From contig JAURNB010000065.1 of assembly GCA_030830415.1 (NCBI GenBank), forward strand, positions 1 to 29,215: a DNA stretch of 29,215 nucleotides. The letters are read 5' to 3'. Every line of letters starts with the position of its first letter. Within the stretch, counting starts at the first letter, position 1. Of the stretch, positions 7,301 through 18,773 are shown in pieces. The position numbers were made by a program, and so were the translations under genes. The DNA comes from Acidimicrobiales bacterium (GTDB taxonomy: Bacteria; Actinomycetota; Acidimicrobiia; Acidimicrobiales; Ilumatobacteraceae). Under the pieces are notes generated by a model. It searched no databases. It was given only the letters and a program-made list of their open reading frames with translations, and was not told where the DNA came from.

Positions 7301-7940
7301 CGAGGAAGACCCGCACAACTCGCATCCAACCATCCAAACAATTTTGGAAAACATCACTCCAGATGGTGTCGACGGTCAACGTCTCATCCAAAAGACTGGT
7401 AAGACCGTTCTTCGCAATGGTCGCACAGGCGAGACCTACGACAACCCCGTCACTGTCGGGTACATGTACATCTTGAAACTGTCTCACCTTGTTGACGACA
7501 AGATTCACGCTCGTTCAACTGGTCCATACTCCATGATCACCCAGCAGCCACTTGGTGGTAAAGCACAATTCGGTGGTCAGCGATTCGGCGAAATGGAAGT
7601 GTGGGCACTCGAGGCCTACGGTGCGGCATATTGCTTGCAAGAGCTGCTCACCATCAAGTCAGACGACGTTCTCGGACGTGTGAAGGTCTATGAAGCAATC
7701 GTGAAGGGCGAAAACATTCCTGAGCCCGGAATTCCTGAAAGCTTCAAAGTTCTCATGAAGGAAATGCAAGCTCTCTGCCTCGACGTAGAAGTACTCGCAG
7801 CCGATGGTGCCGAAATTGAAATGGGCAACATGGACGACGACATCTTCCGCGCAACAGAAGCTCTTGGCATCGACATCAGCCGCCCAGAACGCGGCACCGA
7901 TGACGACGACCGCGAGCGCCGCCGCGAGCGTGCCTTCTAG
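4341..7940 (+). CDS. rpoB: DNA-directed RNA polymerase subunit beta
   Basis: RpoB forms half of the catalytic cleft of RNA polymerase. The 1199-residue protein starts at a GTG preceded by CAGGAG and is close to the usual actinobacterial length. Visible landmarks are the rifampicin-binding region around residues 411-440 (FFGTSQLSQFMDQ ... SALGPGGLSRERAGFEVRD) and CPIETPEGPNIGLI after it. Others are MPWEGYNFEDAIILSERLV and the active-site segment GDKLAGRHGNKG, with K884 and K892 matching E. coli K1065 and K1073. Residues equivalent to E. coli Q513, D516, H526, R529 and S531 are conserved. V422 replaces the usual Asn (E. coli N518) and R431 the usual Lys (K527). It is followed 69 bases later by rpoC. 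Confidence 0.99.
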   Translation: MASQSLSRDRYSFANLGEALEIPDLIAVQRESFEWFVRQGLAEAFADISPIKDFSGNLQLELEFDPTDEDLCPPPKFTMEECRERDMSYASSIFVRARFLNGYTGEIKEQVVFMGDFPKMTEKGTFIINGTERVVVSQLVRSPGVIFEPGERFRLRNLSKHQLVKGTIHPYRGEWLEFDVEQKPGKDVTAGTRVARKRRLGVFTILRALGYDEEGAPGFLDRFVAHFDFLEGQWEKERNIAPTRDEALVEIYKRARPGEPPTLESARAYFENAFFENRRYDLSRVGRYKLNRKLGAELELLQKNFGLTADQLDLPAVDQPVLAKCEVLATISYMLHLVKQEPGYRLDDQDHFANRRIRSVGELIQNQVRIGLSRMERVVRERMTTQDVEAITPQTLINIRPVVASIKEFFGTSQLSQFMDQVNPLSGLTHRRRLSALGPGGLSRERAGFEVRDVHFSHYGRMCPIETPEGPNIGLIGALSTFARVNEFGFIESPYRKVVNGVVTDQIVYMAADEEENYTLAQANTPLNADGTFKAERVLVRRSPQTASLEDLRKMLEAESFFGATTDIALVPGTEVDYMDVSPKQIVSVATALIPFLEHDDANRALMGANMQRQAVPLIRAEAPYVGTGMELRAGRDGADLLLALDDGTVTEVSGRGITVQYDTLGKKRYNLAKFRRSNQDTCINQVVRVREGQKVNKGDLMVDGPSTDLGELALGKNLLVALMPWEGYNFEDAIILSERLVKDDVLTSIHIHEHEVDARDTKLGAEEISRDIPNLSDDILRDLDDRGIIRVGAEVGPGDVLVGKVTPKGETELTPEERLLRAIFGEKAREVRDTSLKVPHGESGKIIDVKVFSRENGDELPPGVNQLVRVYVAQKRKISVGDKLAGRHGNKGVISKILPIEDMPYMDDGTPVDIILNPLGVPSRMNVGQVLEAHLGYCARWGWTDPKTNSGNTIGSPIRGTEKKTRPTTPPATFIATPVFDGAHWDEEDPHNSHPTIQTILENITPDGVDGQRLIQKTGKTVLRNGRTGETYDNPVTVGYMYILKLSHLVDDKIHARSTGPYSMITQQPLGGKAQFGGQRFGEMEVWALEAYGAAYCLQELLTIKSDDVLGRVKVYEAIVKGENIPEPGIPESFKVLMKEMQALCLDVEVLAADGAEIEMGNMDDDIFRATEALGIDISRPERGTDDDDRERRRERAF

Positions 7941-8009
7941 AAACTTCTTGTACACAAACGACCTTTACCACTCATCAATTACCACGATCTTTAAGGAAAC
8001 GGAACCGAC

Positions 8010-11903
<3,894 letters not shown>

Positions 11904-11948
11904 GTCGGGCATTGCCCAACGTAGTTCAGAAAAAGTTCACATTCTGGA

Positions 11949-12031
11949 GTGCTCTAACGCAGGTAACGGGTTGTTGCCAGCGCTAGAGCACCCATAACAT
12001 CACAGAGTCCCAAAGCGGGGGTTTTCCCGCT
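11949..12031 (+). promoter_or_regulatory. Two hairpins in the rpsL leader
   Basis: The 162-base rpoC-rpsL gap holds two inverted repeats. The first is an 8-pair stem, 11949-11956 with 11984-11991, extended after one mismatch by 11958-11960/11980-11982. The second is a 6-pair stem, 12014-12019 with 12026-12031, closing on GGTTTT. Neither is followed by a clear T-run, so leader or processing structures are likelier than a classical terminator. No gene is visible in the gap. Confidence 0.5.
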
Positions 12032-12065
12032 CGGCGAAGAGTTTCTACAGACAAGAGGTTTAGGC

Positions 12066-12437
12066 GTGCCTACAATTCAGCAGTTGATCCGTCAGGGTCG
12101 CACGGTGAAAACAACAAAGACGAAGACCCCAGCATTGAAGGGGTCTCCACAGCGTCGCGGTGTGTGTACTCGTGTATTTACTACCACACCTAAAAAGCCA
12201 AACTCGGCATTGCGCAAAGTTGCTCGCGTACGTCTCACGAGTGGTGTGGAAATTACTGCTTACATTCCTGGTGAAGGTCACAACCTCCAAGAGCACTCCA
12301 TTGTTTTGGTTCGTGGTGGTCGTGTTCGCGACTTGCCAGGTGTTCGTTACAAAGTCATTCGCGGCGCGCTCGACGCAGCCGGCGTAAAAAATCGTAAACA
12401 GTCTCGTAGCCGTTACGGCGCGAAGCGCGTCAAGTAA
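12066..12437 (+). CDS. rpsL: 30S ribosomal protein S12 (uS12)
   Basis: S12 lines the decoding centre and controls accuracy of tRNA selection; it is the main streptomycin-resistance locus. The 123-residue product starts at a GTG (MPTIQQLIRQGR), with an AGAGG site upstream. The TTTPKKPNSALRK segment is intact, including K43. At residue 88 the usual lysine of the VKDLPGVRY loop is arginine (VRDLPGVRY), the same change that gives streptomycin resistance when it arises in Mycobacterium tuberculosis (K88R). It begins the str operon and is followed 19 bases later by rpsG. Confidence 0.99.
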   Translation: MPTIQQLIRQGRTVKTTKTKTPALKGSPQRRGVCTRVFTTTPKKPNSALRKVARVRLTSGVEITAYIPGEGHNLQEHSIVLVRGGRVRDLPGVRYKVIRGALDAAGVKNRKQSRSRYGAKRVK

Positions 12438-12456
12438 GAAAGTATCTGGAGAAAAC

Positions 12457-12927
12457 ATGCCTCGTAAAGGTCCCGCAACCCGCCGTGAAATGACGGCCGA
12501 CCCCGTTTATCGTTCATTGCTTGTCACTCAGCTCACGAACAAAATCATGCTTCATGGAAAAAAGAGCATTGCTGAAAACATCGTGTACGACGCAATGAAA
12601 CTCATTGAAGTCAAAACTGGCACAGAACCACTTTCTACAGTGAAGCGCGCAATCGACAATGTGAAGCCACCACTCGAGGTGCGCAGCCGCCGCGTTGGTG
12701 GAGCCACGTATCAGGTTCCTGTTGAAGTGCGCCCACGTCGTGCAAGCACCTTGGCAATTCGCTGGGTAGTTGAATACTCACGTAACCGTCGTGAAAAAAC
12801 AATGGCCGAGTGCTTGGCAAACGAATTGCTCGATGCCGCAAATGGTCTTGGCGCTTCTGTAAAAAAGCGTGACGACATGCAAAAGATGGCTGAATCAAAC
12901 AAGGCGTTTGCTCACTACCGCTGGTAG
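12457..12927 (+). CDS. rpsG: 30S ribosomal protein S7 (uS7)
   Basis: S7 starts assembly of the 30S head and touches tRNA in the E site. The 156-residue length is standard. The start MPRKGPATRREM, the VGGATYQVPVEVRP core and the C-terminal HYRW are typical of actinobacterial S7. A TGGAGA site lies before the ATG. In many bacteria S7 represses the str operon by binding the rpsL-rpsG spacer; here that spacer is only 19 bases, so such a site could not be recognised. Confidence 0.99.
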   Translation: MPRKGPATRREMTADPVYRSLLVTQLTNKIMLHGKKSIAENIVYDAMKLIEVKTGTEPLSTVKRAIDNVKPPLEVRSRRVGGATYQVPVEVRPRRASTLAIRWVVEYSRNRREKTMAECLANELLDAANGLGASVKKRDDMQKMAESNKAFAHYRW

Positions 12928-12973
12928 TTCGAGCAAGCAATTACCAACCCCCCACATGTGGAAGTGAAATAAA

Positions 12974-15073
12974 ATGGCTAAGCGCGAATACCCTCTCGAT
13001 CGCACTCGTAACATCGGAATTATGGCGCACATCGACGCCGGTAAGACCACAACAACCGAGCGTATTTTGTACTACACCGGTAAGAGCTACAAGATCGGTG
13101 AAGTGCACGAAGGTGCAGCAACCATGGACCACATGGCTCAAGAACAAGAGCGTGGAATCACCATTACTTCTGCTGCAACAACCTGCATCTGGAATAACCA
13201 CCGCATTAACATCATCGACACACCTGGTCACGTTGACTTCACCATCGAAGTAGAGCGCTCACTGCGCGTACTCGACGGTGCCGTTACTGTTTTCGACTCA
13301 GTTGCTGGTGTAGAGCCACAAACTGAAACAGTGTGGCGCCAAGCCAACAAGTACAACGTTCCTCGTATGTGTTTCATCAACAAGATGGACCGCATTGGTG
13401 CAAACTTCTACCGCACTGTCGACATGGTGAAAGATCGCCTTCAAGCAGTTCCCGCCATCATCCAGTTGCCAATTGGTGCTGGTGGCCCAGAGAGCAATGA
13501 ACCATTTATTGGCCTCATCGACCTTGTCAAAATGAAAGCACTCATTTGGCTCGACGAAGAACTCGGTGCCAAGTGGGACGAAACCGATATCCCTGCGGGC
13601 ATGGTTGACCAGGCAAATGAGTACCGCGAATTGTTGTTAGAGACCATCGCAACAAGCAGCGACGCGTTCATGGAGAAGTACCTCAGCGGTGAAGAAATGA
13701 CACAGGCTGAAATTAAAGAAACTCTTCGTGTCGGAACACTCAAGTTCGACTTTGTTCCTGTTCTTTGCGGTTCTGCATTCAAGAACAAGGGTGTTCAGCC
13801 GATGCTCGACGCAGTGGTCGACTTCTTGCCAAGCCCCATCGACATTGCACCAGCAACTGGCGAAAACGTCAAGGGCGATGAGCAGCTTGTGCGCAAGGCC
13901 GACGAAAATGGTCCGTTTGCTGCACTTGCATTCAAAATTGTTGCCGACCCATTCGGCAAGCTCACCTACTTCCGCGTGTACTCAGGAACCATCAATAAAG
14001 GTGACGAGGTGTACAACAGCACCAAAGAGCGCAAAGAGCGCCTTGGTCGTATTTTGTTGATGCACGCAAACCAGCGTGAAGACCTTGAAGTAGCAATGGC
14101 TGGCGACATCGTTGCTGGCCTTGGTTTCAAAGAAACCACTACTGGCGACACCTTGTGCGATCGTAATGATCCCATCATTCTTGAACGAATGATTTTCCCT
14201 GAGCCTGTTATTCACGTGGCCATTGAGCCAAAGACAAAAGACGACCAAGATAAACTTGGCAAGGCTTTGAAGTCTTTGTCCGATGAAGACCCAACGTTCC
14301 GTGTTCGCACCGACGAAGAAACTGCGCAAACAGTGATTTCAGGAATGGGTGAATTGCACCTTGAAATTCTTGTCGACCGCATGCAGCGTGAATTCAATGT
14401 GGAAGCAACCGTTGGTAAACCACAAGTTGCCTACCGCGAAACCATCACGAAAAAAGTCGAGTCAGTGGAATACCGCCACATCAAACAGTCCGGTGGTTCT
14501 GGTCAGTTCGCAGTTGTTAAAATTACTGTCGAGCCTTCAGGTCCTGGTGGCGGTTACGAATTCGTCGACAAAATTACTGGCGGTAAAGTTCCTCGCGAAT
14601 ACATTCAGCCAACCAACCAAGGTATTCAGCAGGCCCTCGACGCAGGTGTCCTTGCCGGTTACCCCACAGTTGACGTCAAGGTGAGCTTGGTCGATGGTCA
14701 GTACCACGACGTTGACTCCAGCGAAATGGCGTTCAAAATTGCTGGTCAGATGGCCTTCAAAAAGGCTGCTGAAATGGCAAAGCCTGTTCTTCTTGAGCCA
14801 ATCATGGGTGTTGAAGTGGTAACGCCCGATGAATACATGGGCGACGTCATGGGAGACCTTTCCAGCCGTCGTGGCCGTATTGAAGGTATGGAAGCCCGCG
14901 GTAACACGCAGGTTGTACGTGCCCAGATACCGCTCTCTGAAATGTTCGGATACAGTACCGACCTCAGGTCGCGTACACAGGGCCGAGCAACGTACACCAT
15001 GCAATTCCACTCGTACCAGCAAGTGCCTGAAGTGATTTCACAAGAAATCATCAAGCGCGTACGCGGCGAGTAA
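12974..15073 (+). CDS. fusA: Elongation factor G
   Basis: EF-G is the GTPase that drives translocation and, with RRF, ribosome recycling. The 699-residue protein has the P-loop AHIDAGKT (18-25), the switch I segment RGITITSA and DTPGH (82-86). NKMD (136-139) and the later domains follow, including GMGELHLEI (about 457-465) and the C-terminal domain IV/V sequences up to IKRVRGE. Length and motifs are those of canonical EF-G rather than the EF-G2 paralogue. A GTGAAA-rich, weak ribosome-binding region precedes the ATG. It lies between rpsG and tuf as in the standard str operon. Confidence 0.99.
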   Translation: MAKREYPLDRTRNIGIMAHIDAGKTTTTERILYYTGKSYKIGEVHEGAATMDHMAQEQERGITITSAATTCIWNNHRINIIDTPGHVDFTIEVERSLRVLDGAVTVFDSVAGVEPQTETVWRQANKYNVPRMCFINKMDRIGANFYRTVDMVKDRLQAVPAIIQLPIGAGGPESNEPFIGLIDLVKMKALIWLDEELGAKWDETDIPAGMVDQANEYRELLLETIATSSDAFMEKYLSGEEMTQAEIKETLRVGTLKFDFVPVLCGSAFKNKGVQPMLDAVVDFLPSPIDIAPATGENVKGDEQLVRKADENGPFAALAFKIVADPFGKLTYFRVYSGTINKGDEVYNSTKERKERLGRILLMHANQREDLEVAMAGDIVAGLGFKETTTGDTLCDRNDPIILERMIFPEPVIHVAIEPKTKDDQDKLGKALKSLSDEDPTFRVRTDEETAQTVISGMGELHLEILVDRMQREFNVEATVGKPQVAYRETITKKVESVEYRHIKQSGGSGQFAVVKITVEPSGPGGGYEFVDKITGGKVPREYIQPTNQGIQQALDAGVLAGYPTVDVKVSLVDGQYHDVDSSEMAFKIAGQMAFKKAAEMAKPVLLEPIMGVEVVTPDEYMGDVMGDLSSRRGRIEGMEARGNTQVVRAQIPLSEMFGYSTDLRSRTQGRATYTMQFHSYQQVPEVISQEIIKRVRGE

Positions 15074-15152
15074 TTCATCAGTCGCAATACATATAAGTAA
15101 TACGAATACAGATCCTTGAAAACATCACACAACGTAAACGGAGTAATCAGAA

Positions 15153-16337
15153 ATGTCTAAGGCAAAGTTTGAGCGTAATAAGCCTCACGTGAATATTGGA
15201 ACAATGGGTCACATTGACCATGGTAAGACCACGTTGACGGCTGCTATTTCTAAGACGTTGGCCGATCGTGGTTTGGCGTCGTATACGCCGTTCGATCAGA
15301 TCGACAAGGCTCCTGAAGAAAAAGCTCGTGGTATTACGATTTCTATTGCTCATATTGAGTATGAGACAGAGAATCGTCACTATGCCCACGTTGACATGCC
15401 TGGTCACGCTGACTACATCAAGAACATGATCACTGGTGCTGCTCAGGTTGACGGCGCGATTTTGGTGGTTGCTGCTACTGATGGTCCGATGCCTCAAACA
15501 CGTGAGCACGTGTTGTTGGCTCGCCAAGTGGGTGTTCCTTACATTGTTGTTGCTTTGAATAAGAGCGACATGGTGGAAGATGAAGAGTTGTTGGAACTTG
15601 TTGAGCTTGAGGTTCGCGAGTTGTTAAGCGAGTATGAGTTCCCTGGTGATGATGCGCCTGTTGTGCGTGTTTCTGCTTTGAAAGCTCTTGAGGGTGATGC
15701 TGCTTGGCAGGAAAAAGTGATGGAGTTGATGGCTGCGTGTGATGCGTCTATTCCTGAGCCTGTGCGTGAGCTTGATAAGCCTTTCTTGATGCCTATTGAA
15801 GACGTGTTCACCATTACTGGTCGTGGAACTGTTGTGACTGGCAAAGTTGAGCAGGGCAAGGTTCATACTGGTGATGAAATTGAAATCGTTGGTTTGCGTG
15901 ATACGCAAAAGACGACCTGTACTGGTGTGGAAATGTTCCGTAAGTTGCTCGATGAGGGTATGGCTGGCGACAACATTGGTGCGTTGTTGCGTGGAACGAA
16001 AAAAGAAGATGTGGAGCGTGGCCAGGTGTTGTGTGCGCCGGGTTCTATTACTCCGCATACGGGTTTTGAGGGTCAGGTGTATGTGTTGACGAAAGAAGAA
16101 GGCGGTCGTCATAAGCCGTTTTTCAATAACTATCGTCCGCAGTTCTTTTTCCGTACGACCGACGTGACTGGCACTGTTCAGTTGCCTGCTGGTACGGAAA
16201 TGGTGATGCCTGGTGACAATGTGAATATGACGGTGGAGTTGGGTAAGCCCATTGCTATGGATGAGGGTTTGCGTTTCGCTATTCGTGAGGGTGGCCGTAC
16301 TGTTGGTGCTGGTCGAGTCACAAAGATCCTGAAGTAA
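15153..16337 (+). CDS. tuf: Elongation factor Tu, copy 2 (complete)
   Basis: EF-Tu delivers aminoacyl-tRNA to the A site. The 394-residue product has the P-loop GHIDHGKT (19-26), RGITI with T62, DMPGH (81-85) and NKSD (136-139), then domains 2 and 3 (GRGTVVTG, HKPFFNNYRPQFFFR, GAGRVTKILK). Two positions that are often Cys, before PGH and in NKCD, are Met82 and Ser138. Codon use differs from the neighbours. I count about 22 GAG to 14 GAA for Glu, Leu is mostly TTG with almost no CTC, and third positions are T-rich. fusA and rpsJ favour GAA and CTC. The last 114 bases equal those of copy 1. A CGGAG site precedes the ATG. Confidence 0.99.
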   Translation: MSKAKFERNKPHVNIGTMGHIDHGKTTLTAAISKTLADRGLASYTPFDQIDKAPEEKARGITISIAHIEYETENRHYAHVDMPGHADYIKNMITGAAQVDGAILVVAATDGPMPQTREHVLLARQVGVPYIVVALNKSDMVEDEELLELVELEVRELLSEYEFPGDDAPVVRVSALKALEGDAAWQEKVMELMAACDASIPEPVRELDKPFLMPIEDVFTITGRGTVVTGKVEQGKVHTGDEIEIVGLRDTQKTTCTGVEMFRKLLDEGMAGDNIGALLRGTKKEDVERGQVLCAPGSITPHTGFEGQVYVLTKEEGGRHKPFFNNYRPQFFFRTTDVTGTVQLPAGTEMVMPGDNVNMTVELGKPIAMDEGLRFAIREGGRTVGAGRVTKILK

Positions 16338-16346
16338 GGATCACCA

Positions 16347-16661
16347 ATGGCACAAAGCATTCGCATCCGTCTCAAGGCATTCGATCACGAGATCATCGAC
16401 CAATCAACACGCAAAATTGTTGAGACCGTTACTCGTACCAATGCCACTATCCGTGGGCCAATTCCACTACCAACCGACAAGCACCGTTACACGGTGATTC
16501 GTGGTCCACACGTTGACAAAGACTCACGCGAGCACTTTGAAATGCGTATCCACAAGCGTCTTATCGACATCGTCGATCCGAACGCAAAAACCATCGACAG
16601 CCTGCAGCGCATTGAGCTTCCTGCTGGTGTCGATATCGAAATCAAAATTCAGTCAAATTAA
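16347..16661 (+). CDS. rpsJ: 30S ribosomal protein S10 (uS10)
   Basis: S10 sits in the 30S head and, as NusE, also joins NusG and NusB in antitermination complexes. The 104-residue product is near family length and has GPIPLPTDKHRYTVIRGPHVDKDSREHFEMR, and ends IEIKIQSN. The GGA of its ribosome-binding site directly follows the tuf stop codon, only 9 bases before the ATG. It is therefore the last gene of the str transcript here and is separated from rplC by a terminator and two unrelated genes, unlike the classical S10 operon where rpsJ leads. Confidence 0.99.
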   Translation: MAQSIRIRLKAFDHEIIDQSTRKIVETVTRTNATIRGPIPLPTDKHRYTVIRGPHVDKDSREHFEMRIHKRLIDIVDPNAKTIDSLQRIELPAGVDIEIKIQSN

Positions 16662-16689
16662 TCATTTCCTGAATTCTTAAGAACTTCTT

Positions 16690-16718
16690 AGGGCCGGCGC
16701 TGTGTGCGCCGGCCCTTT
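16690..16718 (+). terminator. Terminator hairpin after rpsJ
   Basis: A 10-pair perfect GC-only stem (16691-16700 with 16706-16715), extendable by an A-T pair, closes on TGTGT and is followed by TTTGCGTT. The T-run is short, but the stem is very stable and lies just downstream of rpsJ. It probably ends the str transcript. A palindrome TTCTTAAGAA (16674-16683) lies directly upstream. Confidence 0.8.
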
Positions 16719-16736
16719 GCGTTGTAAGTATGGGGT

Positions 16737-17966
16737 ATGACAGAAAATCAGTGGAACCCTGAGAACATCCCCGTTGCCGACCCGGTGTGGACCCCAGTGC
16801 AGCAGCAGTCTCCGCTTCCGCCACCTCCGCCAGTTTTTCACGCTTCGTCAAGTGTCTCTAGTACGACAACATCAACGCATGCACGCATCAGTAAAAAGAG
16901 TTTTGCTGTTGTCACCCTTGTTGCACTGATTGCAGGAACATTGGGAGGTGTCGTTGGTTCTTCGTTGACGAGCGATGACACGACCTCAAGTTCTTACTCT
17001 GAGCCACTTCTTGTTGCTTCAGATGGCGACGTAGATGAAAACTCTGTTGGCACCACTCAAATTGCAAAAGTGGCATCGTCAGTTGCGCCAAGTGTGGTGA
17101 CCATCAGTTCCACGTCACAAAGTGAAGCAGGCTCCGGGGAATCGGTCGGTACAGGTATTTTTCTCACAGCTACCGGTGAGATTCTGACGAATGCTCACGT
17201 AGTTGAAGGCGCAACAAAAATTCAAGTGCGTCTGTATAACGAAACAGAGCCCCGCACAGGAAAGGTGTTAGCAGCTGATGCTGGCAATGACCTTGCACTC
17301 GTAAAAATCGAAGGCACAAATTTCAAGGCAGCACAATTCGCAGATCCGAAAGCTATTCGTATTGGTGATGCTGTTATTGCAATTGGTTATGCACTGAATC
17401 TTGACGGTGGACCAAGTGTGACAACAGGAATCGTGTCTGCGTTGAATCGCACCATTACCACTGAAAATGGCGCATTAAATGGTTTGATTCAAACCGACAC
17501 AGCAATTTCATCGGGTAACTCAGGCGGACCATTAGTGAATTACAAAGCAGAAGTTGTTGGCATCAATACTGCTGTTGCTCGTGGTGACAACTCCACTGCA
17601 GCAAACAATATTGGGTTTGCAGTTTCCACTAAAGAAGTTTTACGCGTTGTTGAACTTTTGCGGAAGCAGGCCAATGGTGAAAAACGCAAGGAAGGTTATT
17701 TAGGTGTTGGTCTTTCTGATCGCGATGACGGTGGGCAAGGTGCAGTTATTGCAAACGTTCAATCTGGATCACCAGCAGCAAAAGCTGGCGTGAAGGAAGG
17801 TGATGTGGTGTTGGCAATTAATGATGAACCCATTACCGGACGTGCAGGAATGATTGCCATCGTTCGTGATGCATTGCCAGAAGAAACCATCACGATGAAA
17901 TTGGAACGCGGCAAAGAAATCATCACTGTGAAGGCAACACTCACCGAACGCACAACAACAGGCTGA
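16737..17966 (+). CDS. HtrA/DegP-like trypsin-type serine protease with PDZ domain
   Basis: The 409-residue product is a membrane-anchored quality-control protease of the HtrA family by motifs. A Pro- and Ser-rich cytoplasmic N-terminus (1-52, with a run of prolines near 27-32) precedes one transmembrane helix (about 55-77). A Ser/Thr/Asp-rich linker follows. The trypsin-like domain (about 100-300) has the catalytic triad H154 (LTNAHVVEGA), D185 (GNDLALVKI) and S262 (SSGNSGGPLV). A C-terminal PDZ domain (about 310-400, GYLGVGLSD ... GSPAAKAGVKEGDVVLAIND) follows. This resembles mycobacterial PepD/HtrA proteins, with the active site outside the cell. No clear ribosome-binding site precedes the ATG, which lies 18 bases after the rpsJ terminator, so a leaderless mRNA is possible. 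The substrate is unknown. Confidence 0.93.
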   Translation: MTENQWNPENIPVADPVWTPVQQQSPLPPPPPVFHASSSVSSTTTSTHARISKKSFAVVTLVALIAGTLGGVVGSSLTSDDTTSSSYSEPLLVASDGDVDENSVGTTQIAKVASSVAPSVVTISSTSQSEAGSGESVGTGIFLTATGEILTNAHVVEGATKIQVRLYNETEPRTGKVLAADAGNDLALVKIEGTNFKAAQFADPKAIRIGDAVIAIGYALNLDGGPSVTTGIVSALNRTITTENGALNGLIQTDTAISSGNSGGPLVNYKAEVVGINTAVARGDNSTAANNIGFAVSTKEVLRVVELLRKQANGEKRKEGYLGVGLSDRDDGGQGAVIANVQSGSPAAKAGVKEGDVVLAINDEPITGRAGMIAIVRDALPEETITMKLERGKEIITVKATLTERTTTG

Positions 17967-17969
17967 GTG

Positions 17970-18773
17970 ATGCAACAACACGTCACGCAAGAGCACGTTC
18001 AGTTATATGAACGAGATGGTGTGGTGGTGTTGCGCAATGTGTTGTCGAGTGAACTCATTGAAGAACTTGGTGCTGGAGTGAGGGCCAACATGAGCTCGCC
18101 AAGTGCGTGGGCCAATGAGTACACACCCTCAGGTTCAGGTGGTCGCTTTTTCGACGACTATGTGAATTGGCAAACCATTCCCGCATTTCACCGCGCAGCC
18201 CTCACTGGGGTACTCCCAGGCCTTGCTGCGGGGCTCTTGGGAGTCGCACGACCACGGTTCTTCCACGAGCACGTACTGGTGAAAGAAGCAGGAACAGTGA
18301 CCCCCACCCCTTGGCACCATGACGACCCGTATTACGGGGTCGATGGGGTGGAAAACGTCAGCTTGTGGGTTCCCCTCGACCCCGTTCCTGCCTCCATCGC
18401 CCTGCGCTGCATCAGGGGGAGCCACCGCTGGGGGAAGCGTTTCATTCCCCGAAAATTTGTGAACCAAGAGGCGTATATCACAAATGCACAAGGTTTTGAG
18501 CACCTGCCAGACCCTGAATTGTTAGAAAATGACCCCAATATCGGTCTTTTCCCCGCTGAAGTGGGCGATGTCGTGGCTTTTCACTTTCGGACCCTACATA
18601 GTGCCCCGGGTACAGAGCACCACAACGCAGGCCGCAGAGTGGTGAGTTTTCGCTATGTGGGCGACGATGCGCGATGGGCGCAGCGACCCTGGACCACCTC
18701 GCCGCCATTTCCTGACAACGGCCTCAACCCAGGCGATCTCCTCGACGAAGCCCGTTTCCCCCTCACAAACTGA
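17970..18773 (+). CDS. Phytanoyl-CoA dioxygenase (PhyH) family protein
   Basis: The 267-residue product looks like a PhyH-type Fe(II)/2-oxoglutarate-dependent oxygenase. It has the iron-binding H116-x-D118 (in PWHHDDPYYG), a distal H210 (FRTLHSAPG) and R223 (in RRVVSFRY) for 2-oxoglutarate. WVPLDP and RGSHRWG also match the family. Members hydroxylate diverse small molecules, including lipids, ectoine and natural-product intermediates; this substrate cannot be told from sequence. The start may be ATG 17970 or the GTG at 17967 that abuts the protease stop; I prefer the ATG for its spacing to AGG. The protease stop touches it, so the two genes are probably co-translated. The stop codon runs into a very strong terminator. 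Confidence 0.88.
   Translation: MQQHVTQEHVQLYERDGVVVLRNVLSSELIEELGAGVRANMSSPSAWANEYTPSGSGGRFFDDYVNWQTIPAFHRAALTGVLPGLAAGLLGVARPRFFHEHVLVKEAGTVTPTPWHHDDPYYGVDGVENVSLWVPLDPVPASIALRCIRGSHRWGKRFIPRKFVNQEAYITNAQGFEHLPDPELLENDPNIGLFPAEVGDVVAFHFRTLHSAPGTEHHNAGRRVVSFRYVGDDARWAQRPWTTSPPFPDNGLNPGDLLDEARFPLTN

Noticed and set aside
15092..15097. TATAAG as a -10 box for a separate tuf promoter
   Set aside because: No acceptable -35 box is found at 16-18 bases upstream, so a promoter cannot be supported from sequence alone.
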